A DNA stretch of 64,000 nt from Streptomyces sp. CB02400 (GTDB taxonomy: Bacteria; Actinomycetota; Actinomycetes; Streptomycetales; Streptomycetaceae), in NCBI RefSeq assembly GCF_001905725.1, contig NZ_LIWB01000003.1, positions 517,471 to 581,470 of the forward strand, in the 5' to 3' direction. The notes under the pieces were generated by a model. The model did not search any database, had not been told where the DNA came from, and saw nothing but the letters and a program-made list of their open reading frames with translations. Positions 27,350 to 35,802 of the stretch are shown here, piece after piece. A program made the position numbers and the translations under genes. The stretch's first letter is position 1. Each line of letters begins with the position of its first letter.

Positions 27350-27533
27350 ACCCGACGCCACTCCGTCACGACGGCGGGGGAGCCGCCGACGCGGCCGCCC
27401 CCGCCGTCGTGACGCCGGTCGGAGGCGTTCCGGGCGTGGAGCCGGTGTCCTGCGCCGGGACCGCGCGGAAGGGAGATCGCCGTGGTCCGCGGTCCTGATC
27501 CGGGCCACGGCGACCTCCGTGCCGGAGGCCACG

Positions 27534-28883
27534 TCAGCGGCGGGTGATCTCCACGGTCACCTCGGCGGAGGCCGCGGTGTGCCAGGAGTCACCGGCGTAC
27601 GTCACGCCGTACCTCGCCTGACCGAGCCTGCTCGGCGTGTCGGTCACGGCGAAGGTGCCGTCGGCCGACACCGTGACGGTGCCCAGCGAGGTGCCTTCCG
27701 GAGCGGCGGCGTCGTAGCGCTTCACCGCGACGGTGGTGCCGGGAGCGAAGCCGGCGGCCGGTGCCAGGGTGCCGGTGACGGTCAGTTCCCGGTACCTCCT
27801 GCTGGTCGGGGGCGCATCGAGGGTGAGGGTGGTCTGCACGGTGGTGGCGACCTGCCGCGCATGGAAACGGAGTCCGAGGACGCGGGGCTGCTGCGTCACG
27901 GCGAAGATCCGGCTCCCGTCCGGCGCCCAGGCCAGCCCCTCGGCCACCAGGCCCTCGGTGTCACCGCCCAGCTCGACCGTGGTCAGCGGAGCGGGAGCGC
28001 CCGGCGCGTAGAAGGACAGGTCCGGCACGTCGACGCTGTTGTTGGAGGTTCCTCCGGCCACCGTGCCGTCGGGTGCGACGGCGACGGCCAGGGGGGAGGG
28101 CGACGCGTGAGTTCCCTGGTCCGAGAGGTCGTCGAGGCGGAAGACCTGGTACCCGGGCGAGATCAGGGCGGCCACGACGACGCTCCGGCCGTCGGGCGTC
28201 ACGGCCAGGTCCCGCAGACCGTTCATCTCCGTCCCGGAGAGGACCCGTCGGGCGGCCACCTCGGGCGTTCCGCTGCTCACGTCGTACACCGTGAGGGTGT
28301 TGGCGTTGGTGCCGCCCGTGCCGGTCACCAGCACGTTGGGGTCGGTGGGAGAGGTGACGAGATCCGCACCCCAGTCCAGTGAACCGTCCAGACCGAGTTC
28401 GATCACCGGCTCGGCAGTGGCCACGTCGACCGACCCCAGGTCCCCGGTGATGCCGTACCCGAACCACAGCTTCCCGCCCGCGAAGGCCAGGCTCCACGGG
28501 GCGGTGTCCTCGCCCACGAAGTACCGTGCGGTCTCCGTCAGTGTCGCGGTGTCGTACGCGACGATGGTGTCGATGTCCCGCGCGGCCACGTAAAGGGTCC
28601 GGGAGTCGGGCGAGAGGGCCAGCCCGCCGGCGCCCGGCAGGCCGCTCAGCCAGGTGCTGTTCCCGCCGTCGTAGTCCGTCACCACGACTCGGCCGTCGAT
28701 CCCCGCGGGCATGCTGAGGAAGACCTGCCGGTTGCTCCCGTCGACCTCCATGTCGGCGAGGGAGTACATCGGCAGCGGCACGGGGTCCGCCGCGAACGCC
28801 GGGGCGGCTCCCGGAACGGTCAGCAGCAGCGAGCCGAGGGCTGCGGTGAGCGTGGTGCCCAGCGCCCGTCTGAGTATGCGCAA
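27534..28883 (-). CDS. Secreted beta-propeller protein with Ig-like C-terminus
   Basis: A 449-residue exported protein. The signal peptide (RALGTTLTAALGSLLLT, cleavage near AFAAD) is followed by about 300 residues of propeller-like repeats (LALSPDSRTLYVAARD, LAVTPDGRSVVVAAL). The C-terminal Ig-like region ends in RYGVTYAGDSWHTAASAEV. TTG at 28883 is chosen because AGAAGGG lies seven bases upstream and the signal peptide then begins directly; GTG at 28913 would add ten residues. It may bind surface polymers; no enzyme residues were recognised. Confidence 0.82.
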   Translation of the reverse strand: MRILRRALGTTLTAALGSLLLTVPGAAPAFAADPVPLPMYSLADMEVDGSNRQVFLSMPAGIDGRVVVTDYDGGNSTWLSGLPGAGGLALSPDSRTLYVAARDIDTIVAYDTATLTETARYFVGEDTAPWSLAFAGGKLWFGYGITGDLGSVDVATAEPVIELGLDGSLDWGADLVTSPTDPNVLVTGTGGTNANTLTVYDVSSGTPEVAARRVLSGTEMNGLRDLAVTPDGRSVVVAALISPGYQVFRLDDLSDQGTHASPSPLAVAVAPDGTVAGGTSNNSVDVPDLSFYAPGAPAPLTTVELGGDTEGLVAEGLAWAPDGSRIFAVTQQPRVLGLRFHARQVATTVQTTLTLDAPPTSRRYRELTVTGTLAPAAGFAPGTTVAVKRYDAAAPEGTSLGTVTVSADGTFAVTDTPSRLGQARYGVTYAGDSWHTAASAEVTVEITRR

Positions 28884-28908
28884 GGTAGTGCCCTTCTGTG
28901 TCCCATGA

Positions 28909-29035
28909 ATCACGTCGGCACACCGGTTGGACGACCGGAGGGGACGGCGCGGGACGCCGCCCGCCAGGATTCTGCGGCGCGGAGTCCCTTGGATCACGGC
29001 GGCACACCGGTTGGACGACCGGAGGGGAAGGCGCG
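28909..29035. repeat. Two 43-base direct repeats, 84 bases apart
   Basis: Units at 28909-28951 and 28993-29035 agree at 41 of 43 positions; both contain CACACCGGTTGGACGACCGG. The first overlaps the leader of the secreted propeller gene. Each contains an imperfect CCGGT/ACCGG inverted repeat. Confidence 0.8.
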
Positions 29036-29075
29036 CGGCAGGGGAGACGGCTCCCCACCTCGTCCCGGGAGACGC

Positions 29076-29510
29076 TCAGTCGAGACAGAACTCGTTGCCC
29101 TCGATGTCCCGCATCACGATGCACGACTCGTTGTCCTCGTCGGCGTACAGCGTCCGCTCGTGTACCGCGCCGAGCGCGACCAGTCGTGCGCACTCGGCTT
29201 CGAGCGTGGCGAGGCGCTCCTCACCCACGAGCCCGGTACCGGCCCGCACGTCGAGATGCACCCGGTTCTTGACGACCTTCCCTTCGGGGACGCGCTGGAA
29301 GAACAGTCGCGGGCCCGCGCCTGAGGGATCGACGCACGCGAACCACACGACCTGATGGTCGGACGGCAGCGAGCGGTGGTAATCGTCCCAAGTGGCGAAT
29401 CCCTCCGGAGGAGGCGGTACGACGTACCCCAACACCTCGCACCAGAAACGGGCGAGGCGCTCGGGGTCCGCGCAGTCGAAGGTGACCTGGAACTTCTTGA
29501 CCGATGCCAT
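29076..29510 (-). CDS. VOC-family (glyoxalase-like) protein
   Basis: A 144-residue glyoxalase/bleomycin-resistance-fold protein. It has FQVTFDCADPERLARFWCEVLGY at the N-terminus and ends in VMRDIEGNEFCLD, both typical of the glyoxalase-like subfamily in actinobacteria. His in VHLDV and Glu in GNEFCL are candidate ligands. The ATG at 29510 begins the family pattern; no good ribosome site is visible. The substrate is unknown. Confidence 0.85.
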   Translation of the reverse strand: MASVKKFQVTFDCADPERLARFWCEVLGYVVPPPPEGFATWDDYHRSLPSDHQVVWFACVDPSGAGPRLFFQRVPEGKVVKNRVHLDVRAGTGLVGEERLATLEAECARLVALGAVHERTLYADEDNESCIVMRDIEGNEFCLD

Positions 29511-29608
29511 CGAGGCACCGTAGCAAGGGCTTTGTCGCTCGTTTCCCGGTGGGGATCCGGCGGCCGACGGAACGTGCTCGATATGAGTGGCCCCGCCGCG
29601 CGATCGTG

Positions 29609-30427
29609 TCACGGCTTGCGGGCCACCGCGCCGTACAGCGAGATCACGGCGTTCTCGTCGGTGCTCTCCCCGACGGCGAGCTCGGGGTGCCAGTCGGTCA
29701 GCTGGACCAGGCCCGGCTCCACGGGCTCCAGGCCCTCGAAGAAGCGGGCGATCTCCGCGCGGCTGCGCGGCGCGAGCGTGACGCCGCCCGCCTTGTACAT
29801 CTCGACCCCGCGGCCGACCGCCTCGGGGTCGAAATCCGCCGTGAGCTGCGACAGGACCAGATGACTGCCGGAGGGCAGCGCCTCGACGAGCCGCGCCACC
29901 AGCCCGTACGGATCGTCCTCGTCGCCGAGGAAGTGCGTCAGCGCGACGAGGGACAATGCCACCGGCCGCTCGAAGTCCAGCTTCTCGCGGGCCTGTTCCA
30001 GGATGCGGCCGGGTTCGCGCACATCGGCCTGGACGTAGTCGGTGACGCCCTCGGGGGTGCTGCGCAGCAGCGCCTCGGCGTGCTTCAGCACGATGGGATC
30101 GTTGTCCGTGTAGACCACGCGGGACTCGGGCGCGATGCCCTGGGCCACCTGGTGCAGATTGGGCTCGGTGGGGATGCCGGTGCCGATGTCCAGGTACTGG
30201 CGGACGCCCGCCTCACCGGCCAGCCATCGGGTGACCCGCTGCATGAACCAGCGGTTGGTGCGGGCGACGTGCCGGGCCGTGCCGTCGACGCCCATGATCT
30301 GCCGACCCAGCTCCTCGTCGACCGGGTAGTTGTCCTTGCCGCCGAGGAACCAGTCGTAGACCCGGGCCGGGTGCGGCCTGGAGGTGTCGATCCGTGCGGT
30401 GGCGGGTTCGGTCCCTGTCCCGGTCAT
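29609..30427 (-). CDS. SAM-dependent methyltransferase-like protein (DUF574)
   Basis: A 272-residue member of a family abundant in Streptomyces. The conserved opening (HPARVYDWFLGGKDNYPVDE) and a Rossmann-type SAM region (YLDIGTGIPTEPNLHQVAQ, VVYTDNDPIVL) are present. Middle and C-terminal segments such as LVALTHFLGDEDDPYGLV fit the family. The methyl acceptor is unknown. It is monocistronic and separated by 111 bases from the TetR gene. Confidence 0.9.
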   Translation of the reverse strand: MTGTGTEPATARIDTSRPHPARVYDWFLGGKDNYPVDEELGRQIMGVDGTARHVARTNRWFMQRVTRWLAGEAGVRQYLDIGTGIPTEPNLHQVAQGIAPESRVVYTDNDPIVLKHAEALLRSTPEGVTDYVQADVREPGRILEQAREKLDFERPVALSLVALTHFLGDEDDPYGLVARLVEALPSGSHLVLSQLTADFDPEAVGRGVEMYKAGGVTLAPRSRAEIARFFEGLEPVEPGLVQLTDWHPELAVGESTDENAVISLYGAVARKP

Positions 30428-30538
30428 GTGCGCCTCCCTGGCTGCTCGGCGTCCCGCGCGTTCCGGCGCGGGGTGATCATCGATCCTCGCAGCGCGCCGG
30501 GGGCGGTGACAGGCGACTACCGGCCGACCGTGGCCGGT

Positions 30539-31159
30539 TCAGGGCCCTGGGGCGGAGAGACCCGACAGCAGGACCCGGGTGAAGCCGTGCACCCATTCCT
30601 CGTCGGCCGGTTCCGCGCTCACCAGGGTGCGGTGCACCACCGCGCCGGCCACCATGTCGAAGATCAGGTCGACCGTACGCTCCGCCTCCCGCGCGTCGGA
30701 CTCCGGCGGTAGTTCGCCCCGCGCCTGCGCCCGCGCCCGGCCGGCGAGGACGAGACGCTTCTGCCGGTCCACGATCGAGGCGCGGATGCGCTCGCGCAGG
30801 GCGTCGTCGCGGGTGGACTCGGCGACCACCGCCATCAGTCCGTTCCGGGCCTCCGGGCGGGCCAGGATCGCGGCGAACTGGAGTACCACGCCCTCGATGT
30901 CGGCGGCGAGTGAGCCGCGGTCGGGCAGGGTCAGCTCGTCGAAGAGTTCCGCGACGGCGTCCACGACCAGTTCGTTCTTGCCCGCCCAGCGCCGGTAGAG
31001 GGTGGTCTTGGCGACCCCGGCGCGGACCGCCACGTCTCCCAAGGTGAGCTTGGACCAGCCCAGTTCGACCAGAGCCGCACGGGTCGCGGCCAGGATCGCG
31101 GCATCCGCGGCGGCACTGCGCGGGCGCCCGGTGCGACTGACGGGGGTGCGGCTCTGCAT
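30539..31159 (-). CDS. TetR-family transcriptional regulator
   Basis: A 206-residue TetR regulator. The helix-turn-helix is clear (LTLGDVAVRAGVAKTTLYRRW, residues of about 38-58). The variable C-terminal half should bind a ligand. It is divergent from the thioredoxin/TPR gene. The inverted repeat at 31246-31262 in the shared 235-base region is a candidate operator. Confidence 0.92.
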   Translation of the reverse strand: MQSRTPVSRTGRPRSAAADAAILAATRAALVELGWSKLTLGDVAVRAGVAKTTLYRRWAGKNELVVDAVAELFDELTLPDRGSLAADIEGVVLQFAAILARPEARNGLMAVVAESTRDDALRERIRASIVDRQKRLVLAGRARAQARGELPPESDAREAERTVDLIFDMVAGAVVHRTLVSAEPADEEWVHGFTRVLLSGLSAPGP

Positions 31160-31245
31160 GGCACGACGATAACGGCGGATTCCGTGCGGTCGTGCGTGAG
31201 GGAGATCACCGGGGCACCCTGTTCAGCAGGCCCCGGTCGGTATTA

Positions 31246-31262
31246 CGCTACGACCCGTAGCG
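31246..31262. promoter_or_regulatory. Inverted repeat CGCTACG-ACC-CGTAGCG
   Basis: Seven-base perfect arms with a three-base spacer lie between the TetR gene and the thioredoxin/TPR gene. Size and symmetry fit a TetR operator; the assignment rests on position. Confidence 0.5.
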
Positions 31263-31394
31263 AAAGCGCGCACGACCGGCGTGCCCGAGCGACGACCACC
31301 GGCGCGGGGTGGGGACCCGGCGTCAACAACACGCGTACGCCTGGCTTTCCCGGGCGTTTTCACACACACGCACCGTACGGGGGAGGATAGACGC

Positions 31395-32375
31395 ATGCAG
31401 CCACGGAACATGTCCATGAGCGGAGTCGTCGACCTCGCCGCGGTGAAGGCGGCCCAGGAGGCCAAGGCGAAGGCGGAGCAGGCGCGCGCGGAAGCGGCCC
31501 GGCAGGGCGGCGGGGGCGCCATCTCCCCGGCCGATCTCGTCATCGACGTCGACGAGGCCGGCTTCGAGCGCGACGTCCTGCAGCGGTCCACCGAGGTCCC
31601 GGTCGTCATCGACTTCTGGGCCGAGTGGTGCGAGCCCTGCAAGCAGCTGAGCCCGCTGCTTGAGCGGCTCACCGTCGAGTACAACGGCCGCGTCCTGCTC
31701 GCCAAGATCGACGTCGACGCCAACCAGATGCTGATGCAGCAGTTCGGGATCCAGGGGATCCCGGCGGTCTTCGCGGTGGTCGCCGGGCAGGCGCTGCCGC
31801 TCTTCCAGGGGGCCGCGGGCGAGGCGCAGATCCGCCAGACCCTGGACCAGCTGGTGCAGGTCGGCGAGCAGCGCTTCGGCCTGACCGGCCTCGACGTCGA
31901 CCCCGACGCCGTACCGGGCGGTGGCGCCCCGGCGGAGACCCCGGGCGAGGCCGTCGGTCCGTACGACGCCCTGCTGGAGGCCGCCGTACGGGCGCTGGAC
32001 AGCGGCGACCTCGCCGGTGCCGTCCAGGCGTACAAGAACGTGCTCACCGACGACCCGACCAACCCCGAGGCCACGCTGGGTCTCGCCCAGGCCGAACTGC
32101 TCCAGCGGGTGCAGGGCCTGGACCCGGCGAAGGTGCGCGGGGACGCCGCCGAGAAGCCGGGGGACGCCGCCGCGCAGATCGCCGCCGCCGACCTGGACCT
32201 GGTGGGCGGTCATGTCGAGGACGCCTTCGGCCGGCTCATCGAGACGGTGGGGCGCACCGCGGGCGACGACCGCAATGCCGTACGGGTGCGGCTGCTGGAG
32301 CTGTTCGAGGTGGTCGGCGCCGACGACCCGCGGGTGATCGCCGCGCGCCGGGCGCTGGCGCGGGCCCTGTTCTGA
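31395..32375 (+). CDS. Thioredoxin-TPR co-chaperone (CnoX/YbbN-like)
   Basis: A 326-residue cytoplasmic protein. An Ala/Lys-rich N-terminal helix precedes a thioredoxin domain with the active site FWAEWCEPCKQLSP (Cys-Glu-Pro-Cys) and cis-Pro GIQGIPAVF. A C-terminal TPR region follows (AVRALDSGDLAGAVQAYKNVL, EATLGLAQAELL). This layout is that of holdase thioredoxins that hand clients to chaperonins. The ATG at 31395 follows GGGAGG. It is monocistronic. Confidence 0.9.
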   Translation: MQPRNMSMSGVVDLAAVKAAQEAKAKAEQARAEAARQGGGGAISPADLVIDVDEAGFERDVLQRSTEVPVVIDFWAEWCEPCKQLSPLLERLTVEYNGRVLLAKIDVDANQMLMQQFGIQGIPAVFAVVAGQALPLFQGAAGEAQIRQTLDQLVQVGEQRFGLTGLDVDPDAVPGGGAPAETPGEAVGPYDALLEAAVRALDSGDLAGAVQAYKNVLTDDPTNPEATLGLAQAELLQRVQGLDPAKVRGDAAEKPGDAAAQIAAADLDLVGGHVEDAFGRLIETVGRTAGDDRNAVRVRLLELFEVVGADDPRVIAARRALARALF

Positions 32376-32477
32376 GCCACCCGGGCGCCGTTGCCCGATT
32401 CCGGTCGGTTTGCCGGGGGTTCGGGCGCGTGGGGCCCGAGTTGCCGTTCGGTTCACGGATGCCGGTGCGGCCGCGCT

Positions 32478-32494
32478 TTACCAAAACTTGGTAA
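32478..32494. promoter_or_regulatory. Palindrome TTACCAA-aac-TTGGTAA
   Basis: Seven-base perfect arms. First of three TTAC...GTAA palindromes within 175 bases upstream of the DUF6230 operon. Candidate operator; regulator unknown. Confidence 0.55.
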
Positions 32495-32506
32495 TCGCGG
32501 CCGCTG

Positions 32507-32519
32507 TTACTGCCAGTAA
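32507..32519. promoter_or_regulatory. Palindrome TTACTG-c-CAGTAA
   Basis: Six-base perfect arms with a single central base, 13 bases after the previous palindrome. Confidence 0.5.
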
Positions 32520-32633
32520 GTCACAGGCTTTGGTCTGTCGTGTTCTGTCCGCCGATCAATGGTTTTGTACGGCACGTGCGGTGAACCCAGCGTCGCCGCG
32601 TGGCGTCGGCGGGTCGTTACGGGGTTACCCGGC

Positions 32634-32651
32634 CGTTACTAGCGAGTAACG
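32634..32651. promoter_or_regulatory. Palindrome CGTTACT-agcg-AGTAACG
   Basis: Seven-base perfect arms. The arms share TTACT/AGTAA with the site at 32507, so one regulator may bind both. Confidence 0.55.
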
Positions 32652-32760
32652 AACCCCCTTGTGTCGACGGCGAGAATGGACCACGATCGGCGACGCTCGG
32701 TCCATCACCCGTATCCCGACAGCCGGTCGGGCCGCGGGAACTCCTGGGTCCCCACCGAGC

Positions 32761-32826
32761 AGAACCGGCGGCAGTGACGCCGGTTCTTGGACAGGGGGGT
32801 CTTCGCCCACCCGGCGAAGCCTGTCC
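32761..32826 (+). terminator. Two adjacent hairpins (terminator or leader RNA)
   Basis: Hairpin one is AGAACCGGCG / CGCCGGTTCT (32761-32787). Hairpin two stacks GGACAGG and CTTCGCC with GGCGAAG and CCTGTCC around a five-base bulge (32789-32826). They lie 205 bases before the DUF6230 start, which is far for the previous gene. They may act as an attenuator or a structured leader. Confidence 0.45.
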
Positions 32827-33031
32827 AGCAGGGTTGTGCGTGATGCGTGTCAGGCGCGACCAGTGGTTGTCGCTCGGGGGTGATCGCCGGTGATCGGGCG
32901 CGTCGTACGCGCCGTCGAGCTCGGGCGCTCTCCTTCCCGAGGACGTAGCACTTCTCCCATCCCTGCCCGGCCGGGCCGCCGTTCATGGCGACGGGCCGGG
33001 GCAGGAGATGTACGTCCGAGAAGGAGGAAAT

Positions 33032-33676
33032 ATGGAGTCCCAGGTGCGTGGCGGGACCAGATGGAAGCGGTTCGCTGTGGTCATGGTGCCCAGCGTGCTC
33101 GCTACGGCGGCGGTGGGTGTCGGCCTGGCGCAGGGCGCGCTCGCCGCGTCGTTCAGCGTGTCCGGCCAGCAGTTCAAGGTGAAGGCCGGTCACCTGTACG
33201 GTGAGGGTTTCGCCCAGTACGGCGGTATGGACGAGGGTTACACGTCGGTCGCCGGCGATGAGAAGACGAAGCGCCCGGTCGCGATCTCGTCGTTCAAGAC
33301 CGCCGAGATCACCAAGATGTGCCAATCGGTCAAGACGACGATCCCGGTCCTCAACAAGACGGTCTACCTCCGTCTTGAGGCGGGCAACGACGCGAAGAAC
33401 CCGGTCACGGCCGAGAACCTCTACATCGACGTCGCCCAGCTGGACGCCGACGCCACGTTCAAGAACATCGACATCGGTGTGGCGGTCCAGGACCAGCACC
33501 GCGGGCCGGCTGTGAAGCAGGACGGCACCTCGCTGCCGGGCGGCTTCGCCCAGCAGGCCGAGTCTGCCGATCTCTACAACGTCGAGCAGACGGCGTGGGC
33601 GACCACGGCCGGCACGTTCAAGCTCAGCGGCCTGAAGATGCGTCTCGGCGCAGACCCGAAGATGGAGTGCTTCTGA
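33032..33676 (+). CDS. DUF6230 exported protein
   Basis: A 214-residue protein, once annotated in Streptomyces as cholesterol esterase without a visible esterase motif. The N-terminal helix (FAVVMVPSVLATAAVGVGLA) is a signal peptide or anchor. The rest is a beta-rich outer domain (FSVSGQQFKVKAGHLYGEGF) with two Cys (MCQSVK and the C-terminal MECF) that could pair. The ATG at 33032 follows AAGGAGG. It starts a likely three-gene envelope operon with DUF6114 and an acidic protein. Confidence 0.88.
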   Translation: MESQVRGGTRWKRFAVVMVPSVLATAAVGVGLAQGALAASFSVSGQQFKVKAGHLYGEGFAQYGGMDEGYTSVAGDEKTKRPVAISSFKTAEITKMCQSVKTTIPVLNKTVYLRLEAGNDAKNPVTAENLYIDVAQLDADATFKNIDIGVAVQDQHRGPAVKQDGTSLPGGFAQQAESADLYNVEQTAWATTAGTFKLSGLKMRLGADPKMECF

Positions 33677-33860
33677 CGGTTCCGTCATCGGGATGACCTC
33701 GGCTGGCTGAGTGGCCGAGGAGGGGTGGGGAGGGTTCGCCTCCCCACCCGCCCGGCTCGCCGCCCGACGGCGGGCACTCGCTGATAGTCAGACACTTCCG
33801 GCTTCTCCGTGCCTAGGCCGAGCCGATACGTACGTTCACCGGACCAGGGAGCTGTTTTCC

Positions 33861-34436
33861 ATGAGTGCCGAGACTCCGGTCCAGAGCGCCGGTACCTTCA
33901 CCCGGCTGCGTCTGCGATTCCGCAACTGGCGGGGCACCCGGCCGTTCTGGGCCGGTCTGCTCACGCTGCTGGGTGGCATCCCCATCGCGTACTTCCCCTA
34001 CGCCACGCTCAAGCTGGGCCACATGTCGATCGCCATGGCGACGACGGCCGGCGCGGGGTCGCTGATCATCGGCGTGCTGCTGGTCACGCTGGGCCTGACC
34101 ATGTGGTTCCAGTCCGCCACCCGAATTTTCGCCGGTGTCGCGGCGATCCTGCTGGCCCTGGTGTCGCTGGTGATCTCCAACATAGGCGGCTTCCTGATCG
34201 GCTTCCTGCTCTCGCTGGTCGGCGGTGCGCTCGCCCTATCCTGGGCGCCGGGCGAGCCGCCGGTCGAGGCGGCGGGGGAGCACGACGGTGCCGAGGCGCC
34301 CACGGGTGAGGCGGCGCCGGACGACGTGTCCCAGGACCCCGCCATGGCGCCGCAGTTCCCGGCCGTTTCCTTCGAGAAGGGGGAAGACGGTGAGGCGGAC
34401 GGCGTCCGGGCCGCAGGGGGGCACCGTGTCGGCTGA
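33861..34436 (+). CDS. DUF6114 integral membrane protein
   Basis: A 191-residue protein with four hydrophobic helices (FWAGLLTLLGGIPIAYFPY, MATTAGAGSLIIGVLLVTLG, FAGVAAILLALVSLVIS, GGFLIGFLLSLVGGALAL). An acidic cytoplasmic or outer tail of about 60 residues follows. It is regularly found after DUF6230 genes. It overlaps the next gene by 11 bases, which couples their translation. Function unknown. Confidence 0.88.
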   Translation: MSAETPVQSAGTFTRLRLRFRNWRGTRPFWAGLLTLLGGIPIAYFPYATLKLGHMSIAMATTAGAGSLIIGVLLVTLGLTMWFQSATRIFAGVAAILLALVSLVISNIGGFLIGFLLSLVGGALALSWAPGEPPVEAAGEHDGAEAPTGEAAPDDVSQDPAMAPQFPAVSFEKGEDGEADGVRAAGGHRVG

Positions 34437-35706
34437 CGAGGTGCGCGGACCGCGTCACGCGGCCCCGAAGAAGCCGCTGTTCACCAGGTTCCACGTGCCG
34501 AGCGGCAAGGCGATCGCCCTGGCGGCGATGCCCACGGCGGTCCTCATGGGGATGGGGTTCACGCCGACGCTGGCCCTCGCCGACGGCAACGACGGGACGC
34601 CGACGGCGAACAGCCTGACCGTCGACGAGTACCAGGCCTGCCTGGAGGTCGTCGAGGACGCCAAGAAGGACGACGCCTCCGCGTCGCCCACGCCGTCCGC
34701 GTCGGCGAGCGAGAGCGCGTCCTCGGACGGGGAGCCCTCGGCGGAGACCTCCGAGGAGCAGAAGGCCCCCGAGGCGGACAAGGGCACTGACAAGGAGACG
34801 TCCTCTTCGTCGGATTCAGGTTCCGACGACAAGGACGAGCCGGCGCCCGCCACCTCCGCCCCCGCCGCCGAGGACACGACCGAGCCCGAGCCGGAGCCCT
34901 CGGAGACCGACCGCAACCTCCTGGAGGGCCTCGGGGACGCCTTCAAGGACGTCTTCACCCCGAAGGAGAAGGAGGCCGAGGCGAGTCCCACCCCGTCCGC
35001 CTCCGCCACGGAGGACGACGAGGCCGGGGACGCGGCCGGAACCGCCAAGGAGACCACCGAGAAGGTCACCGAAACGGCGAAGGACACCGCCGAGGACGCC
35101 GGCGACAAGGCGACGAAGGCCGCCGAGGACACCAAGAAGACGGTCGAGGAAGCCACCGAGGAGGCCACCGAGACCCCCGAGGCCACCGCCTCCCCCAGCC
35201 CCTCCGAGTCGGCCAAGATCGACCCCGAGGACTGCCCGATCGCCACCGACGCCGAGGGCGGCGTCGACAACCAGCTCCTGCTGCCCGACGACCCCTGGAC
35301 CCTCAACGCCAGCTCGCTGCTGCTGAAGGGCGCCTCGTACGAGGGCATCGTCGAGGTGCGGACGGCGAGCGGCGGCACCAAGAGGGTGCTGAAGTACGTC
35401 ATCTCCGGCGGCACAGACATCGGGGACCTGCACCAGACGGTCGAGGACAAACGGTCCGGCGCGACCCACCACGTGCAGGCGGCCAAGGGGTCGACGTCCA
35501 CCATCCGCGACGGCGACACCGTGATGTACACCGAGAGCATCTCCGGCAACCTGCTCGGCCTGATCCCGGTCACGTTCGACCCGGAGCACCCGCCGCCGCT
35601 CGACATCCCGCTGATCTACTTCACCAAGGTGACGGTGAAGCAGGCCGGCCAGTTCGGCGGCACCCTGCACGTCCCCGGGCTGCAGCAGTACATCACCACC
35701 GGCTGA
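34426..35706 (+). CDS. Acidic, low-complexity exported protein of the DUF6230 cluster
   Basis: A 426-residue protein of unknown function. A basic N-terminus precedes one hydrophobic segment (IALAAMPTAVLMGMGFTPTLALA), probably a signal sequence. The middle 210 residues are Glu/Ala/Ser/Thr repeats such as KETTEKVTETAKDTAEDA. The C-terminal 150 residues are a folded domain (DNQLLLPDDPWTLNASSLLL...). GTG at 34426 is preceded by GCAGGGGGG. The repeat stretch could reach across the wall. Confidence 0.82.
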   Translation: MSADEVRGPRHAAPKKPLFTRFHVPSGKAIALAAMPTAVLMGMGFTPTLALADGNDGTPTANSLTVDEYQACLEVVEDAKKDDASASPTPSASASESASSDGEPSAETSEEQKAPEADKGTDKETSSSSDSGSDDKDEPAPATSAPAAEDTTEPEPEPSETDRNLLEGLGDAFKDVFTPKEKEAEASPTPSASATEDDEAGDAAGTAKETTEKVTETAKDTAEDAGDKATKAAEDTKKTVEEATEEATETPEATASPSPSESAKIDPEDCPIATDAEGGVDNQLLLPDDPWTLNASSLLLKGASYEGIVEVRTASGGTKRVLKYVISGGTDIGDLHQTVEDKRSGATHHVQAAKGSTSTIRDGDTVMYTESISGNLLGLIPVTFDPEHPPPLDIPLIYFTKVTVKQAGQFGGTLHVPGLQQYITTG

Positions 35707-35739
35707 ACGCCACCAAGACCCCCCCCGGGAGCCGCAACA

Positions 35740-35783
35740 CACCGAGGGCGCCCCCTGTGAGACCACAGGGGGCGCCCTCGGTG
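35740..35783. terminator. Strong bidirectional terminator
   Basis: A 20-base perfect stem (CACCGAGGGCGCCCCCTGTG and its complement) with a four-base loop sits between the convergent envelope operon and pyk. Confidence 0.9.
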
Positions 35784-35802
35784 CCGTACAGGCCCCTTAC
35801 GG

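Larger units (their letters stand above)
32376..33031. other. 650-base gene-free region with palindromes and hairpins
   Basis: No convincing gene. It holds three short palindromes built on TTAC/GTAA (32478-32494, 32507-32519, 32634-32651), then two adjacent strong hairpins (32761-32826), then about 200 bases of leader ending in AAGGAGG before the DUF6230 gene. The small open frames crossing it lack ribosome sites and family features. Confidence 0.7.
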
